64,000 nucleotides of DNA, taken from contig NZ_JBASXK010000134.1 of NCBI RefSeq assembly GCF_049276915.1, forward strand, positions 12,973 to 76,972, written 5' to 3'. Of this stretch, positions 14,892-24,340 are shown in pieces. The notes beneath the pieces were generated by a model. The model did no database searches. It was not told the origin of the DNA and saw only the letters and a program-made list of their open reading frames with translations. Positions within the stretch are counted from its first letter, which is position 1. Each line of letters opens with the position of its first letter. A program made the translations under genes and the position numbers. The DNA is from Aestuariivita sp049276915 (GTDB lineage Bacteria > Pseudomonadota > Alphaproteobacteria > Rhodobacterales > Rhodobacteraceae).

Positions 14892-16034
14892 CTAGAGGCT
14901 TGCGTAGACGGCAGTTTCATAAGCCTGATAGGTCTTCACCAGGGGCGATTCGAGGAAGGGCAGGCTTTGGGTCATGATCACGGCGCAAATGTCGCGTGTC
15001 GGGTCGATCCAGTAATGGGTGTTGCACACGCCCGCCCAGCTGAGAGATCCTGCGCTGCGTGCGCCCGGCTGGTCCACCTCGTTGCGCACGAAGGCAAAGG
15101 AATGGGTCGCCCTGGTGCCGCCGTAAAGCTCGACGTCAGCCGACAGGGGCGGCGCGACGGTGATCATTTTTTCCACTTCAAGGCCTCGCATCTGGTCGGC
15201 GCACATCTCAGCCATGGCCGCTTCTGACAGCACCCGGTTGCCGTCCAGCTGGCCCTTGTTCAGCACCATGCGCAGGAAACGCATGTAATCCGGCGCGGTG
15301 GAATAAAGCGCATGTCCCATCCCATAGACTTCGGGGTTTGCGGGCGGAGCAAGCGGATAGATGTCAAAGCCGCCGTCTTCATTGCGCATCGACACCTCCG
15401 ACAAGCGGTCCGTCAGGCTGTCGGGTTCAAAGACGGTGTCCGGCATGCCAAGCGGTTCAAAGATTTCCTCGCGGCAGAACGCGTCTATGCGCCGCCCGTC
15501 TATGGCCTCGACCATCTGGCCCAGCCAATCGATGCTGGGGCCATAGCCCCAGCGCGTGCCCGGATCGCTGGTCAGGGGATACATCAGCGAGGATTTCAGC
15601 CCCGACAATACCGTCGGGTGGTTTGTGTGCTGAAGATATCTTGGCACATCGGCATTCCAGAATTCGTATTCCATGCCGCTGGTATGGGTGGCCAGATGCC
15701 GGGTGGTGGCAACGGTCTTGGGGGCGCGCAGGATCGGCTCATCGCCATTCCAGCCGTCGAGAACCTGAAGCGTGTTCCACTCGGGCAGCACATCTGCCAC
15801 CGGCGTGTCCATGGACAGCTTGCCGCGATCAATCAGGATCATTGCGGCAAGCGAGCCTATGGCTTTGGTCATGGAAAAGATCCGGAAAGCCGTGCCTTCG
15901 TCAGCCATGCGGCCCGCGGTTTCGCCCGCCGCCCCGGAATAGGTTATTCCTGCCGCATTGCCTGTCATGGCGACAACAAAGGGCACGTCCTGTGCTGCGA
16001 CCGCCGCCTCAAGCACCTTGTCTAGGTTTGACAT
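14892..16034 (-). CDS. Serine hydrolase of the beta-lactamase class C/esterase family
   Basis: A 380-aa protein with the nucleophile motif S54-M-T-K57 (RIFSMTKAIGS) and a later RWGYGPSIDW carrying the YxS/YxN-type tyrosine. The family includes EstB-like esterases and DD-peptidase-like enzymes. No signal peptide is evident, which argues for a cytosolic esterase rather than a periplasmic beta-lactamase. The usual KTG element appears as an HxG-type region near RATHSFAF, as in esterase members. It is divergent from pheS and directly upstream of the MFS gene. Confidence 0.87.
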   Translation of the reverse strand: MSNLDKVLEAAVAAQDVPFVVAMTGNAAGITYSGAAGETAGRMADEGTAFRIFSMTKAIGSLAAMILIDRGKLSMDTPVADVLPEWNTLQVLDGWNGDEPILRAPKTVATTRHLATHTSGMEYEFWNADVPRYLQHTNHPTVLSGLKSSLMYPLTSDPGTRWGYGPSIDWLGQMVEAIDGRRIDAFCREEIFEPLGMPDTVFEPDSLTDRLSEVSMRNEDGGFDIYPLAPPANPEVYGMGHALYSTAPDYMRFLRMVLNKGQLDGNRVLSEAAMAEMCADQMRGLEVEKMITVAPPLSADVELYGGTRATHSFAFVRNEVDQPGARSAGSLSWAGVCNTHYWIDPTRDICAVIMTQSLPFLESPLVKTYQAYETAVYASL

Positions 16035-16170
16035 GTCGTTCCTCCCGGTTCTGATTTGCCTGTTCAGACCCTATCTGCGGATTCTGCGATCTGTCCATCA
16101 CATCGTCTGGCGGCTTGCAATCGCGCAGCTTGGCAGCTAGCAGGGCAGGGCTTTAATTCGGGGATCATTC

Positions 16171-17244
16171 ATGGACGATCTGAAAGCCAAATATCTGGGT
16201 CTGATTGCCGATGCGGCGGACGAAGCCGCACTGGAAGACCTGCGTGTGCAGGCGGTTGGCAAAAAGGGCGAGATCAGCCTGAAAATGCGGGAACTGGGAA
16301 AGATGTCTCCCGAGGAACGCCAGGTTGCCGGTCCGGCTCTGAATGCGCTCAAGGACGAGATCAACTCGGCGCTTGCCGCCAAGAAATCCGCGCTGGGCGA
16401 TGCCGCCCTGGATGAGAGGTTGCGCACCGAATGGCTGGACGTGACGCTGCCTGCGCGCACGCGGCGCGTCGGAAGCCTGCATCCGATCAGCCAGGTCTCG
16501 GAAGAGGTCACGGCGATTTTCGCCGAGATGGGATTTTCGGTTGCGGAAGGTCCGCGCATCGACACCGACTGGTATAATTTCGACGCGTTGAACATTCCCG
16601 GCCATCACCCGGCGCGTGCCGAGATGGACACGTTCTACATGCACCGCGCCGATGGTGATGCGCGCCCGCCCCATGTTCTGCGCACCCATACCTCGCCGGT
16701 TCAGATCCGCTCGATGGAAGCCATGGGCGCGCCCTTGCGCATCATTTGCCCCGGCGGGGTCTATCGCGCGGATTATGACCAGACGCACACGCCGATGTTC
16801 CATCAGGTCGAAGGGCTGGCGCTGGACACCGATATCTCGATGGCGAACCTGAAATGGGTGCTGGAAGAGTTCGTGAAAGCCTATTTCGAGGTCGACGACG
16901 TCGAGCTGCGCTTCCGCGCCTCGCATTTCCCCTTCACCGAGCCGTCCGCCGAAGTCGACATCCGCTGCTCGTGGGAAGGCGGTCAGCTGAAGGTGGGCGA
17001 GGGAGATGATTGGCTGGAAATCCTGGGCTCGGGCATGGTGCACCCATCGGTCATTGCCGCGGGCGGTATCGACCCGGATGTCTATCAGGGCTTTGCCTTT
17101 GGTATGGGCATCGATCGGATCGCCATGCTGAAATACGGCATCCCCGACCTGCGCGCGTTTTTCGACAGTGACCTGAGGTGGCTGCGCCATTACGGATTTG
17201 CGGCTTTGGATATGCCCAATCTGCATGGCGGGCTGTCGCGCTAG
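16171..17244 (+). CDS. pheS: Phenylalanyl-tRNA synthetase alpha subunit
   Basis: A 357-aa class II synthetase subunit (alpha2beta2 enzyme). The N-terminal ~100 residues form the tRNA-binding coiled-coil; the catalytic domain shows HPISQVSEEV, DTDWYNFDALNIPGHHPAR (motif 2 region), RTHTSPVQIR, and the C-terminal motif 3 GFAFGMGIDRIAMLKYGIPDLR. Unusually for pheST, pheT is not adjacent: it lies 2.3 kb downstream on the same strand, after three unrelated genes. Confidence 0.98.
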   Translation: MDDLKAKYLGLIADAADEAALEDLRVQAVGKKGEISLKMRELGKMSPEERQVAGPALNALKDEINSALAAKKSALGDAALDERLRTEWLDVTLPARTRRVGSLHPISQVSEEVTAIFAEMGFSVAEGPRIDTDWYNFDALNIPGHHPARAEMDTFYMHRADGDARPPHVLRTHTSPVQIRSMEAMGAPLRIICPGGVYRADYDQTHTPMFHQVEGLALDTDISMANLKWVLEEFVKAYFEVDDVELRFRASHFPFTEPSAEVDIRCSWEGGQLKVGEGDDWLEILGSGMVHPSVIAAGGIDPDVYQGFAFGMGIDRIAMLKYGIPDLRAFFDSDLRWLRHYGFAALDMPNLHGGLSR

Positions 17245-17304
17245 GACCTACAGCGATTCTGGCTTGGAGCGTCGCTGGCAAGTGGAGTAGCATTCCTTCA
17301 GACT

Positions 17305-17319
17305 GGCCCTGTCAGGGCC
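17305..17319. repeat. GGCCCTG-t-CAGGGCC palindrome upstream of the Rieske oxygenase
   Basis: A perfect dyad with 7-bp arms, 19 bp upstream of the Rieske oxygenase start and 61 bp after pheS. It may be an operator or a weak mRNA hairpin between the two genes; no T-run follows. Confidence 0.4.
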
Positions 17320-17337
17320 CCCCGGTAAGGACATGCC

Positions 17338-18474
17338 ATGACATTTGTTGCCCCGCTCCACTCCCCCCTGTTGGATCATTGTCCCGAAGGATTGCCGTCT
17401 GAAGCCTATTACGATCCCGACTGGTTTGCGCGCGAGCAAAAGAACATCTGGGCAAAAAGCTGGATCTGTGTCGGGCGATATGACCAGCTTGAACCGGGAA
17501 CCATGCGCCGCATCGAACTGGCCGGAGACCCTGTGATTCTGGTGCGGGGGGCGGATGGAAGCCTTTCGGCATTTCACAACACGTGTCGTCACCGTGGTGC
17601 CGAACTCTGTGCGCAGAATGAACAGAGCTTTAACGGGCGGCTGATCACCTGCCCCTATCACGCCTGGGCCTATGACCTGCGGGGCCAGCTTGTCTCGACC
17701 GGGCATGCCACGCCGACCGATGATTTCGACAAACGTGATCATGGGCTGTTTCCGGTTCATCTCAGGGACTGGAACGGGTTCGTGTATCTCTGTCTGGCCG
17801 ACACGCCCCTGGCCTTTGAACCGGATATGGGCGAGGGCGCGCTTGACAACTGGCCGATGCGCGATCTTGTGCCGGGCCATGTGGTCGAGACCGAACTGGC
17901 CTGCAACTGGAAGATATTCTGGGAAAACTACAACGAATGCCTGCACTGCCCCGGCATTCATCCCGAACTCAGCGATCTGGTGCCGGTCTATCGCAAGGGC
18001 ATCATGTCACCGCCCGAGGCACCGGGCTGGTCTCCGGGCGATCCTGCCGGGCATAGCCTCAAAGAGGGGGCGCGGACCTGGTCGGTGACGGGCCAGCCCT
18101 GTGGTCCGGAGTTTCCGAACCTGACACAGGCCGAGCGCGATACCGCGCATAATTTCGTGACGGTCTACCCGTCGATGTTTGTCGTTGCGCATGTCGATTA
18201 CGTCCGCTCGGTCCGGCTGATCCCGCTTGGCCCCGAGCGCACACGGCTGCGCGCGGAATGGCTGTTCCTGCCCGAAACGCTGGCCCAGCCCGGTTTCGAT
18301 CTGACGTCCGTCACGGACTTTGCGCAAACTGTGCTGTTTCAGGATGGTGCGGCCTGTGAAATGAACCAGCGCGGTTTGCGCTCATCAAAGTTCACGACCG
18401 CCCGGTTGATGCCACAGGAGTTCGAAATCCACGGCTTTCACAAGTGGATCATGGCGCGGATGATTCAGGGCTGA
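17338..18474 (+). CDS. Rieske non-heme iron oxygenase alpha subunit (GbcA/stachydrine-demethylase-like)
   Basis: A 378-aa aromatic-ring-hydroxylating-dioxygenase-type alpha subunit. The Rieske cluster motif is C83-x-H85 (NTCRHRGAELC) and C105-x2-H108 (TCPYHAW). The mononuclear iron site is NYNECLHCPGIHPEL with H203 and H208. The NxxECxxCxxxHPEL form is typical of oxygenases that demethylate quaternary amines (glycine betaine, stachydrine, carnitine-type) rather than aromatics. No reductase partner is adjacent; an electron-transfer subunit must be elsewhere. It sits between pheS and pheT with its own upstream palindrome. Confidence 0.87.
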   Translation: MTFVAPLHSPLLDHCPEGLPSEAYYDPDWFAREQKNIWAKSWICVGRYDQLEPGTMRRIELAGDPVILVRGADGSLSAFHNTCRHRGAELCAQNEQSFNGRLITCPYHAWAYDLRGQLVSTGHATPTDDFDKRDHGLFPVHLRDWNGFVYLCLADTPLAFEPDMGEGALDNWPMRDLVPGHVVETELACNWKIFWENYNECLHCPGIHPELSDLVPVYRKGIMSPPEAPGWSPGDPAGHSLKEGARTWSVTGQPCGPEFPNLTQAERDTAHNFVTVYPSMFVVAHVDYVRSVRLIPLGPERTRLRAEWLFLPETLAQPGFDLTSVTDFAQTVLFQDGAACEMNQRGLRSSKFTTARLMPQEFEIHGFHKWIMARMIQG

Positions 18475-18596
18475 TGCCATCTGCATCTGATTTCATCCCG
18501 AATCGCGATGTTGCGCGCCGAAATCGCCGCAAGCGCAGCTATTTTTGCGACAGACCGGGTGATTTCCGATAGGCTGACCCGAAAGGAGCTTCCCGC

Positions 18597-18998
18597 TTGT
18601 CCCTGATACAACTTACCTATGCCTCTCATCCGTTCGGGTTCGACGATCCGATGCTGTCCGGAATTTTGCTGGATGCGCGCCGCTGCAACGCGCGCGACGG
18701 CGTGACCGGGGCGCTGATCGTGCGACAGGACATCTATCTTCAGTTGCTTGAAGGGCCGGCAAAGCTGGTCGAGGCGACCTATCAACGTATCCGGCGCGAT
18801 GATCGCCATACGGACATCCGCGCCGTGCGCCGGAGCGACATCAAGGAGCGGCTGTTTCCCGAATGGGCCATGCGCGATGATCCCGCACGATCCTGGATGT
18901 GGTCGCGTGAGATGGTCGCCCAGGGCAAAGCCGAGGCGGCATCGGCCGAAGACGTGCTGGCCATCTTCAAACGATTGCGTCTGACGCTTCCTGTTTAG
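18597..18998 (+). CDS. Stand-alone BLUF-domain blue-light photoreceptor
   Basis: A 133-aa protein consisting almost entirely of one BLUF (FAD-binding blue-light) domain. Key residues match AppA with conserved spacing: Y8 (LTYAS), N31 (CNARDG), Q49 (YLQLLEG), W90 and M92 (FPEWAMRD). The N31-Q49 and Q49-W90 spacings equal N45-Q63 and Q63-W104 of AppA. No output domain is fused, so it must act through a partner, as PixD or BlrB do. The likely start is TTG (18597) with AAAGGAG 8 nt upstream. Confidence 0.9.
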   Translation: MSLIQLTYASHPFGFDDPMLSGILLDARRCNARDGVTGALIVRQDIYLQLLEGPAKLVEATYQRIRRDDRHTDIRAVRRSDIKERLFPEWAMRDDPARSWMWSREMVAQGKAEAASAEDVLAIFKRLRLTLPV

Positions 18999-19066
18999 GC
19001 GCGGCGCAGGCGTTCAGAGCTTTCAAACCCATGCTTGCGGCCTATCTCCCGTTGTGGAGGTGGCGG

Positions 19067-19264
19067 ATGACCAAATGGCTGGTGGCTGGAATGATCGGCT
19101 TGATCGTCGTCGCCCACGTGTTTTTGTGGCGTTCGGCCATGCCGACCGAGGCGAAACTGACCTTCACGACCCTCAATGCCATCGGCTGGACCATCGTGTT
19201 CGCGCCGATCTTTCTGGTGAACCGCTGGCTTGACTCCACCAGGAGGCGCAATCGCGAGGAGTGA
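19067..19264 (+). CDS. Small two-helix inner-membrane protein
   Basis: A 65-aa protein; the ATG at 19067 has GGAGG 6 nt upstream, so an in-frame upstream ATG (19031) is rejected. Two hydrophobic stretches are visible: WLVAGMIGLIVVAHVFLW and LNAIGWTIVFAPIFLVNRWL, ending in a strongly basic/acidic tail (DSTRRRNREE). I cannot name a family. It lies between the BLUF gene and pheT. Confidence 0.65.
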   Translation: MTKWLVAGMIGLIVVAHVFLWRSAMPTEAKLTFTTLNAIGWTIVFAPIFLVNRWLDSTRRRNREE

Positions 19265-19534
19265 TCGGCCTTCGGCCTGCGGATTGCACAGCGGACCCCG
19301 GCTTTGTTCGGACAGGTTGGGTCGCGCCAACTTACCGCCTGAAACAGATGAACAGGCGATCACTTGAAAATGCGATGCTTCCCGCCACCTCTGCGCGCGG
19401 CCTTCGTGCTGCGCGAGGTCGCGGACGCGGTTCACCTGCACGGCCGGGCCCATTCCCGCGCCCTTGTGTGCTTGAACCTTGGCGCAATCTTTGCCATTGC
19501 CTCTGTGCGACAGTTCAAACCAAAGGCCGCGCCG

Positions 19535-21931
19535 ATGAAGTTCACGTTTTCCTGGCTGAAAGACCATCTCGATACGACCGCAAGCGTCGATGAGATTGCC
19601 GAGGCATTGACCGATCTGGGACTCGAGGTCGAAGAGATCTCGAACCCCGCCGCGCGTCTTTCAGAATTTGTCATCGGCAAGGTGCTGAGCGCCGAACCGC
19701 ATCCGGATGCGGACCGTTTGCGCGTCTGCCAGGTCGCAACCGATGAAGGCACCAAGCAGATCATCTGCGGTGCGCCCAATGCGCGCGCAGGCATTACCGT
19801 GGTCGTGGCCAAGCCGGGCGTTTACGTGCCGGGCATTGATACCACCATTGGCGTGGGCAAGATCCGCGGCATCGAAAGCTTTGGCATGATGGCTTCCGAA
19901 CGCGAGATGGAGCTGTCCGAGGAACATGACGGCATCATCGAACTGCCCTCGGGCGAGGTCGGCGATCGGTTCATCGACTGGCTGGCGGAAAATGATCCGT
20001 CCAAGGTGGACCCGGTGATCGAGATTGCGATCACCCCCAACCGCCCCGATGCGCTGGCCGTGGCAGGGATCGCGCGGGATCTGGCGGCACGCGGCCTGGG
20101 CCGGCTGAAACCGGTCGAGATCACGCCGGTCCCCGGCAGCTTCGCCTGCCCGATTTCGGTGCAGATCGACGAGGATACGCTGGATGGCTGCCCCCTGTTC
20201 GCGGGCCGTGTGATCCGGGGTGTGAAGAACGGGCATTCTCCGCAGTGGCTGCAGGATCAACTGCGCGCGATCGGGTTGCGGCCGATCTCGGCGCTGGTCG
20301 ATATCACCAACTTCTTCACCTATGATCAGAACCGCCCCCTGCACGTGTTTGACGCGGACAAGGTCAAGGGCGGGCTGCGCATCCACCGCGCGTTGGGTGG
20401 GGAGACCCTTCTGGCTCTGGATGACAAGGAATACACGTTCCAGCCCGGAATGATGGTGATCTCGGATGAGAGCGGACCCGAAAGCATCGCCGGTATCATG
20501 GGGGGCGATCCCACCGGGGTCAGCGACGAGACGGTCAACGTCTTCCTCGAAAGCGCCTATTGGGATCATGTCCAGATCGCATTGGCCGGGCGCGCGCTCA
20601 GGATCAATTCCGACGCGCGCTACCGGTTCGAGCGCGGCGTGGATCCCGAGTTCACATTGCCCGGACTGGAAGCGGCAACCCAGATGATCCTTGATCTGTG
20701 CGGCGGCGAAGCATCCGAGGTCGTGATCGCCGGTGCGGTGCCCGATCACGCCCGTGCTTTCAAACTGGACCCGGCGCGGGTGCAATCCCTTGTCGGCATG
20801 GATATTCCCGAAAGCGAACAGCGCCAGACGCTCACGGCGCTGGGCTTTCGGCTGGAAGGCTCGCTTGCCCATGTGCCAAGCTGGCGGCCGGACGTGCAGG
20901 GCGACGCGGATCTGGTCGAGGAAGTCGCGCGCATCGCATCGCTGACCAAGCTGAAAGGCCGCCCGCTGCCGCGGCTGACCGATGGCGTGCCCAAACCGGT
21001 CATGACGCCCAAACAACTGCGCGAGGCGGCAGCGCGCCGGACCTGTGCGGCGCTGGGATATAATGAATGCGTGACCTATTCCTTCATCGATCAGGCCTCG
21101 GCTGCTCTGTTTGGCGGCGGTGATGATGCGACGATGCTGGAAAACCCGATCTCGTCCGAGATGAGCCATATGCGCCCGGCTCTGTTGCCGGGTCTCTTGC
21201 AGGCGGCGGCCCGCAACCAGGCGCGGGGATTCATGGATCTGGCCCTGTTCGAAGTCGGTCCTGCCTTCCATGGCGGCGAGCCGGGCGAACAGCATAATCT
21301 CGTGACCGGCCTGCTGGTGGGGCGCACCGCTGCCAAGGATGTGCACGGATCATCGCGCGGTGTGGATGTGTTTGACGTCAAGGCGGATGCCGAAGCGGTT
21401 CTGGCCGCCATCGGCGCACCTGCCAAGGTGCAGATCCTGCGCGACGCCGAAGCATGGTGGCACCCGGGGCGTCACGGCAAGATCTGCCTTGGCCCCAAGA
21501 AGGTGCTTGGCATTTTCGGTGAGTTGCACCCGAAGATCCTGAGCGCGATGGACATCAAAGGGCCCGCCATGGCCTTTACCATCTGGCCAGACGAAGTGCC
21601 GATGCCGCGCAAATCCGGTGCCACGCGCCCCGCGCTCGACATCAGCGATCTGCAGGCGGTGGAACGCGACTTCGCCTTTGTGGTGGATGCCGGTGTCGAG
21701 GCGCTGACGCTGGTGAATGCCGCCGCAGGGGCCGACAAGGCGCTGATCGAGGACGTGCGCGTGTTTGACGAATTCATTGGCGGCAGTCTGGGAAAGGGCA
21801 AGAAATCCATCGCCGTGACCGTGCGTCTGCAACCCCGTGATGCCACCTTGAAAGAGGCCGATATCGAAGCTGTGAGCGCAAAGATCGTCGACAAGGTGGC
21901 CAAGGCCACGGGCGGTACGCTCAGAGGCTGA
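19535..21931 (+). CDS. pheT: Phenylalanyl-tRNA synthetase beta subunit
   Basis: A 798-aa subunit. The start MKFTFSWLKDHLDTT at 19535 matches the family; an open upstream extension is rejected. Domains in order are the EMAP/OB tRNA-binding domain (about 39-150, VIGKVLSAEPHPDADRLRVCQV), B3/B4 editing region, B5 domain (about 400-470), the class-II-like core, and the C-terminal FDX-ACB anticodon-binding domain (about 705-797, DLQAVERDFAFVVD). It attaches phenylalanine to tRNA-Phe together with PheS, encoded 2.3 kb upstream. Confidence 0.98.
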   Translation: MKFTFSWLKDHLDTTASVDEIAEALTDLGLEVEEISNPAARLSEFVIGKVLSAEPHPDADRLRVCQVATDEGTKQIICGAPNARAGITVVVAKPGVYVPGIDTTIGVGKIRGIESFGMMASEREMELSEEHDGIIELPSGEVGDRFIDWLAENDPSKVDPVIEIAITPNRPDALAVAGIARDLAARGLGRLKPVEITPVPGSFACPISVQIDEDTLDGCPLFAGRVIRGVKNGHSPQWLQDQLRAIGLRPISALVDITNFFTYDQNRPLHVFDADKVKGGLRIHRALGGETLLALDDKEYTFQPGMMVISDESGPESIAGIMGGDPTGVSDETVNVFLESAYWDHVQIALAGRALRINSDARYRFERGVDPEFTLPGLEAATQMILDLCGGEASEVVIAGAVPDHARAFKLDPARVQSLVGMDIPESEQRQTLTALGFRLEGSLAHVPSWRPDVQGDADLVEEVARIASLTKLKGRPLPRLTDGVPKPVMTPKQLREAAARRTCAALGYNECVTYSFIDQASAALFGGGDDATMLENPISSEMSHMRPALLPGLLQAAARNQARGFMDLALFEVGPAFHGGEPGEQHNLVTGLLVGRTAAKDVHGSSRGVDVFDVKADAEAVLAAIGAPAKVQILRDAEAWWHPGRHGKICLGPKKVLGIFGELHPKILSAMDIKGPAMAFTIWPDEVPMPRKSGATRPALDISDLQAVERDFAFVVDAGVEALTLVNAAAGADKALIEDVRVFDEFIGGSLGKGKKSIAVTVRLQPRDATLKEADIEAVSAKIVDKVAKATGGTLRG

Positions 21932-21987
21932 GCGAAGGGTTTTCCGGTCGCGCCCACCTCGGTTTGAACATGCAGGAAGGACGAAAG

Positions 21988-22437
21988 ATGACACTCAGCG
22001 TATATCTCTCAGGAGAAATTCACACGGATTGGCGTGAGCAGATCATTGAAGGCGCCAAGGGGCTGGATGTCACCTTCAACAGCCCTGTGACGGATCACGA
22101 GGCCAGTGATGATTGCGGTGTCACCATTCTGGGGCAGGAACCCGACAAGTTCTGGCATGACCACAAGGGCGCGATGGTCAACGCGATCCGCACACGCAAG
22201 GGGCTGTCGGATGCCGATATCGTCGTGGTCCGTTTCGGCGACAAGTACAAGCAGTGGAATGCCGCATTCGACGCGGGCTATGCCGCTGCGCTTGGAAAAT
22301 CGCTGATCGTGCTCAATCCGCCCGAGCATCAGCATGCGCTCAAGGAAGTGCATGCCGCCGCATTGGCCGTGGCTCAGGAGCCGGCACAGGTGGTGCAGGT
22401 TCTGCGCTATGTCCTGACCGGGCAGCTTCCCGCCTGA
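21988..22437 (+). CDS. YtoQ family protein
   Basis: A 149-aa cytosolic protein starting MTLSVYLSGEIHTDWREQI, after GGAAGGA. The family shows SPVTDHEASDDCGV, EPDKFWHDHKGAMVNAIRTR and FGDKYKQWNAAFDAGYAAALGK, resembling nucleoside 2-deoxyribosyltransferase-like folds (flavodoxin-like sheet). Biochemical role is not established to my knowledge. It lies 56 bp downstream of pheT. Confidence 0.87.
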   Translation: MTLSVYLSGEIHTDWREQIIEGAKGLDVTFNSPVTDHEASDDCGVTILGQEPDKFWHDHKGAMVNAIRTRKGLSDADIVVVRFGDKYKQWNAAFDAGYAAALGKSLIVLNPPEHQHALKEVHAAALAVAQEPAQVVQVLRYVLTGQLPA

Positions 22438-22517
22438 TACCATTTGTTGTCACGAAACTCTTGCCCGATCCGCCCTGCAGGCCCTAGCGTGCAGCAGGGG
22501 ACAGGGGGGCTGAGGAC

Positions 22518-24140
22518 ATGGCATTCGACTATGTGATTGTCGGCGGAGGATCGTCGGGCTGTGTGATGGCCGCGCGTCTGAGCGAGGATCCGACGGTCAG
22601 CGTCTGCCTGATCGAAGCAGGCGGCAGCGGTCGTGACCTGTTCATCCGTGCGCCGGCTCTGGTGGCGGGCATGATCTCGGGGCGACCCAAGATCAACAAC
22701 TGGGCCTTTCACACCGAACCCCAACCGGGGCTGAACGGGCGGCGCGGGTTTCAGCCACGCGGCAAGGCGCTGGGCGGCTCCAGTGCGATCAACGCGATGC
22801 TCTATGTGCGCGGACATCCGTCGGATTATGACGAATGGGCCAATCTTGGCTGCGATGGGTGGGACTGGCAGAGCGTTCTGCCCTATTTCAAAGCCTCTGA
22901 AGGCAATGTGCGGGGGGGCGATGCGCTGCATGGCGATGATGGCCCCTTGCAGGTGGCCGAACAATCCGAGCCCCGCCCGATCACCCATGCATTTGTCGAG
23001 GCCGCGACCCGGCAGCAGATCCGCCAGACCACGGATTTCAATGGCCCCGAACAAGAGGGGGTGGGTCTTTATCAGGTGACCCAATTCCACAAGGGTGCCC
23101 GCAAAGGCGAAAGATGTTCTGCGGCCGAGGCTTATCTTTTTGGGGCAATGAAGCGCTCGAACCTGATGATCATGACCAAGACCCAGGCGCGCCGTGTGGT
23201 CATGGACGGCACACGCGCGACAGGCGTTGAAATCCAGCACAAGGGCAAGCGGATGATCGTCGAGGCCAACCGCGAGGTGATCCTGTCGGCCGGGGCTTTC
23301 GGTTCTCCGCATATGCTGCTGCTTTCGGGGATCGGTCCGCGCGAAGAACTGGCGGCTCACAAGATCAATGTGGTGCATGAATTGCCCGGCGTGGGGCAGA
23401 ACCTGCAGGATCATCTGGACTATATCCTGACCTATCATTCGAAACGCGACGACGTTGTCGGGCTTGGACCAAAGGGGCTGGCAAACCTTGCGCGGGCCGG
23501 GTTGCGTTGGCGCAAGGATGGCTCGGGCCTGTTCGCCTCACCATTTGCCGAAGGGGGCGCGTTCCTGAAATCCGCACCGGAAGTGGACAAGCCAGATCTT
23601 CAGTTGCATTTCGTGGTGGGCATCGTGGATGACCATATGCGCAAGATTCATCTCAAGTTCGGCTATTCCTGCCATGTCTGCGTCTTGCGCCCGCACAGTC
23701 GCGGCCATGTCGGGTTGCACTCGGCGCGCCCGGACAAGCCGCCGCGCATTGATCCGGGCTATCTGTCTGATCCGCGCGATCTTGACCTGCTGATGACAGG
23801 TGCGCGCAGAATGGAGACGATCCTGCAGGGCGAACCCCTGAACCCGTGGCGCGCCAAGCGGCTTTATCCGCATGACGGCAGTGACGCCGGGCTCGAGGCC
23901 GATATCCGCAATCGCGCCGACACGATCTATCACCCGGTCGGAACCTGTGCGATGGGGCGGGATGAGATGTCCGTGACCGACCCCCGGGGGCGTGTGCACG
24001 GTGTGCAGAACCTGCGTGTTGTCGATGCCTCGCTGATGCCCCGCCTGATCGGGGGAAACACCAATGCTCCGACGATCATGATGGCCGAAAAGATCGCAGC
24101 CGGGATGCGCGGATCGACCCTTGGCCAGACCCCGGCCTAG
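22518..24140 (+). CDS. GMC-family FAD oxidoreductase (choline/alcohol dehydrogenase type)
   Basis: A 540-aa glucose-methanol-choline oxidoreductase. The FAD-binding GxGxxG is VGGGSSGCVMAARL at residues 8-21, followed by the GMC signature GKALGGSSAINAMLYVRG. The catalytic histidine lies in TIYHPVGTCAMG and the second active-site residue in GGNTNAPTIMMAEK (Asn). It oxidises a primary or secondary alcohol; the substrate is not fixed by sequence. No betB or betI neighbours are present, so choline is not implied. A second GMC gene lies 2.5 kb downstream. Confidence 0.9.
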   Translation: MAFDYVIVGGGSSGCVMAARLSEDPTVSVCLIEAGGSGRDLFIRAPALVAGMISGRPKINNWAFHTEPQPGLNGRRGFQPRGKALGGSSAINAMLYVRGHPSDYDEWANLGCDGWDWQSVLPYFKASEGNVRGGDALHGDDGPLQVAEQSEPRPITHAFVEAATRQQIRQTTDFNGPEQEGVGLYQVTQFHKGARKGERCSAAEAYLFGAMKRSNLMIMTKTQARRVVMDGTRATGVEIQHKGKRMIVEANREVILSAGAFGSPHMLLLSGIGPREELAAHKINVVHELPGVGQNLQDHLDYILTYHSKRDDVVGLGPKGLANLARAGLRWRKDGSGLFASPFAEGGAFLKSAPEVDKPDLQLHFVVGIVDDHMRKIHLKFGYSCHVCVLRPHSRGHVGLHSARPDKPPRIDPGYLSDPRDLDLLMTGARRMETILQGEPLNPWRAKRLYPHDGSDAGLEADIRNRADTIYHPVGTCAMGRDEMSVTDPRGRVHGVQNLRVVDASLMPRLIGGNTNAPTIMMAEKIAAGMRGSTLGQTPA

Positions 24141-24340
24141 ACCTGTTCTTGCGATTGCGGGAGGCGATGGGCCTCACAGGTCTGTCCCGTCTTTGAGCGC
24201 GACAGATGCCTGTCCGCAACGCACCGCGCAGGCTCTCAAAAAAACAGTCGGCGCTGGGTTAGCTCATATGTTAACGAGTATCGGGCTGCGCATAGAACAA
24301 GAACCGCGCAGTCCGAGTAGCCAAATGTAAGGGAAATGGC

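Noticed and set aside
24240..24300. tRNA-like GGTTAGCTCATATGTTAACG before mscL
   Set aside because: No acceptor stem or T-loop can be built around it; it is more likely a promoter region.
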